A stretch of 7,583 bases of DNA. Source: Candidatus Omnitrophota bacterium (GTDB lineage: Bacteria; Omnitrophota; Gorgyraeia; Gygaellales; Profunditerraquicolaceae). The DNA is taken from the NCBI GenBank assembly GCA_016931435.1, contig JAFGET010000198.1, positions 1-7,583 of the forward strand, read 5' to 3'. The stretch's first letter is position 1; the number at the start of each line of letters is the position of its first letter. The notes under the pieces are model-generated. The model was given only the letters and a program-made list of their open reading frames with translations. It ran no database searches and had not been told where the DNA came from. The position numbers and the translations under genes were made by a program. Shown here one piece after another: positions 6,306 through 7,583 of this stretch.

Positions 6306-7429
6306 ATTTTAAGAACTTCACGGACGTGTTTTTCCCAGGAAAACTCCTTCACTTTTTCCAGGCTAATTTGCGACATATCCCGCATAACTTGACTGCTGCT
6401 TAATATCTTAGCCATTGCTGAAGCCAACCCATCTATATCATCAGGCTCAACCATGATCCCTGCAATTCCTACGATCTCCGGGAGAGAAGTCACGTTAGAA
6501 GTTACTACGGGCAGGCCGCAACTCATAGCCTCTAATACCTGCAGCCCAAATCCCTCATATAAAGAAGGATCTATGTAAAGATCCGCTGCCTGATAAAGCT
6601 CGACCAACCTATTGTATTGATCAGAAGGAAAATATCCGGTAAATATTACCTGACCACCCAAACTCAATTCTTTAATCAGCTCCTCAAGCGCCCCTTTTAT
6701 AAAACCGACATCACCCGCAATGATAAGCTTTTTGCGCAGATTAAACTTATCCATAGCCTTATGGAATGCCCGGATAACAACCGCAGTATTGTCGCGTGGG
6801 TCATTTGAAGAAATATGCAGCACATACCCTTCTTCAGCATTGTATTTTTTTCTGGTTTCTATTTTAACTTGCTCGTTTTTAGCCGGGACGAACAGGTCAT
6901 CCACATCCGGATAGACCACCCTGACCTTTGCTTGCGGCACGCCGTATTTATTTACCAGGTCACTCTTTGTGCTCTGGGAACTTACGATGATAACATGCGC
7001 GTTCTTTAAGCTTGGTTTAAATATGGACCTGATATAGGCGCGGCTGGCCCGTGCGTATAAAGAACGGGCTGTCTTTGCAGCAGAGCTTAACCTATAATCA
7101 GGTATCTCGAATAAATACGTAACGAGTTTTATCCGTGAGAATAAAGGCAGGGTGTCATGGCTGGTATAATAAAGATCGATCTTGTATTTCTTGATCAACG
7201 CGGGCAGCTGGAACTGGTCCCAGATAATACGATTAGGGATATCGGTCTTAATATAATAAAAATTACTCCTGGAAGGCAGCTGTGGTAAGGGATTATTCTT
7301 ATCCAAAAAAATATAGTAGTCGTTAAGGCTGGCGGCTGCGGCAAGGGCACGTATAAACCCGTACTGATAAACTGAAAGACCCTTGCCCCAAAGAGAGACT
7401 GATGTTGCGTCGATACCGATTATCGCCAT
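6287..7429 (-). CDS. GT4 family glycosyltransferase, WbaZ-like (380 aa)
   Basis: This is a predicted cytoplasmic, membrane-peripheral retaining glycosyltransferase with the GT-B fold, moving a sugar from a nucleotide-sugar donor to a growing glycan. The N-terminal domain starts with IIGIDATSVSLWGKG (residues 3-17), the usual first strand and glycine loop, and has the IWDQFQLP segment (69-76) common in WbaZ-like mannosyltransferases. The C-terminal domain begins near HISSNDPRDNT (205-215) and carries the EX7E motif in EGFGLQVLE (E292 and E300), followed by AMSCGLPVVTSN and LPEIVG, the nucleotide-sugar-binding region. A length of 380 aa is normal and no membrane helix is obvious. The start is well supported: GGAG (7438-7435) lies five bases before the ATG, which overlaps the upstream stop as TAATG. 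The 3' end overlaps the next gene by 19 bases. Mannose as donor is only a family-level guess. Confidence 0.93.
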   Translation of the reverse strand: MAIIGIDATSVSLWGKGLSVYQYGFIRALAAAASLNDYYIFLDKNNPLPQLPSRSNFYYIKTDIPNRIIWDQFQLPALIKKYKIDLYYTSHDTLPLFSRIKLVTYLFEIPDYRLSSAAKTARSLYARASRAYIRSIFKPSLKNAHVIIVSSQSTKSDLVNKYGVPQAKVRVVYPDVDDLFVPAKNEQVKIETRKKYNAEEGYVLHISSNDPRDNTAVVIRAFHKAMDKFNLRKKLIIAGDVGFIKGALEELIKELSLGGQVIFTGYFPSDQYNRLVELYQAADLYIDPSLYEGFGLQVLEAMSCGLPVVTSNVTSLPEIVGIAGIMVEPDDIDGLASAMAKILSSSQVMRDMSQISLEKVKEFSWEKHVREVLKICAEKS

Positions 7430-7583
7430 TATTTCTCCGCCAAAACTTCTCTATACGCGTTCATAACCCCGTCAAGCATCTGCCTCAAAGAAAAAAACTT
7501 CTGCACCCTTTGATATCCTGCCTCACCCATTTCTTTTGAAATTTCAGGACGTTCCAAAAGATACAATATTGCCTCAGCTAATC
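7429..7583 (-). CDS. C-terminal end of a GT4-type glycosyltransferase (5' end outside window)
   Basis: This reading frame enters from the right edge and stops at TAA (7431-7429). I translated the last 50 or so residues by hand. They read LAEAILYLLERPEISKEMG, then EAGYQRVQKFFSLRQMLDG, and end ...YREVLAEK. The pattern (helix, 'ERPE', 'MGEAGYQRV', an aromatic 'FS' segment, then a final Y-x-x-L helix) is the standard C-terminal tail of family GT4 (glycosyl transferases group 1), where the last helix crosses back to the N-terminal domain. The donor-binding EX7E motif would lie outside the window, so neither donor nor acceptor can be inferred. The TAA shares one base with the next gene's ATG (TAATG), which suggests translational coupling. 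The family call from the tail alone is good but not certain. Confidence 0.8.
   Translation of the reverse strand, partial: LAEAILYLLERPEISKEMGEAGYQRVQKFFSLRQMLDGVMNAYREVLAEK

Overview
The window is an internal piece of a bacterial cell-surface polysaccharide (glycan) biosynthesis cluster. All eight genes I can support lie on the minus strand, so transcription runs from high to low coordinates. Both ends of the window cut a glycosyltransferase gene. Shine-Dalgarno sites (AGGAGG, GAGGGG, GGAG) and tightly packed genes with overlapping stops and starts show that this is a bacterium. By eye the base composition is moderate, with A/T-rich junctions. The protein style (GT4 series, NodU-type carbamoyltransferase, FkbM methyltransferase, GDP-mannose-epimerase-like SDR) would suit an uncultivated Gram-negative-type lineage such as Omnitrophota, but that is a guess and no marker gene is present to test it.

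Layout in transcription order: (1) the C-terminus of a GT4 glycosyltransferase, 7583-7429; (2) a WbaZ-like GT4 enzyme, 7429-6287; (3) a second GT4 enzyme, 6305-5178; (4) a third GT4 enzyme, 5181-3988; (5) a NodU/CmcH-type O-carbamoyltransferase, 3987-2248; (6) an FkbM-type methyltransferase, 2231-1509; (7) a 108-base gap holding a strongly folded inverted-repeat element, 1508-1401; (8) a GDP-mannose-3,5-epimerase-like NAD-dependent SDR, 1400-384; (9) the N-terminal third of another GT4 enzyme, 380-1. Genes 1 to 6 are joined by overlaps or gaps of at most 16 bases (TAATG, 19-base overlap, ATGA, TAAATG), which points to one translationally coupled transcript. The only real break is the folded 108 bases.

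How the genes probably work together: the SDR would make or epimerise a nucleotide sugar. The GT4 enzymes, which have no obvious membrane segments and probably sit on the inner face of the cytoplasmic membrane, would add sugars to a lipid-linked repeat unit or oligosaccharide. The carbamoyltransferase and FkbM methyltransferase would decorate one or more sugars with carbamoyl and O-methyl groups. No polymerase, flippase, ligase or initiating phosphoglycosyltransferase is in the window, so I cannot say whether the product is O-antigen, capsule, exopolysaccharide or a protein glycan.

I find no RNA gene of a known class, CRISPR array, transposase, integrase or pseudogene. The least explained item is the 89-base structured element at 1411-1499. 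It can fold in two mutually exclusive ways directly upstream of the SDR ribosome binding site, and it also looks like a small TA-flanked palindromic repeat element. I would check this first.
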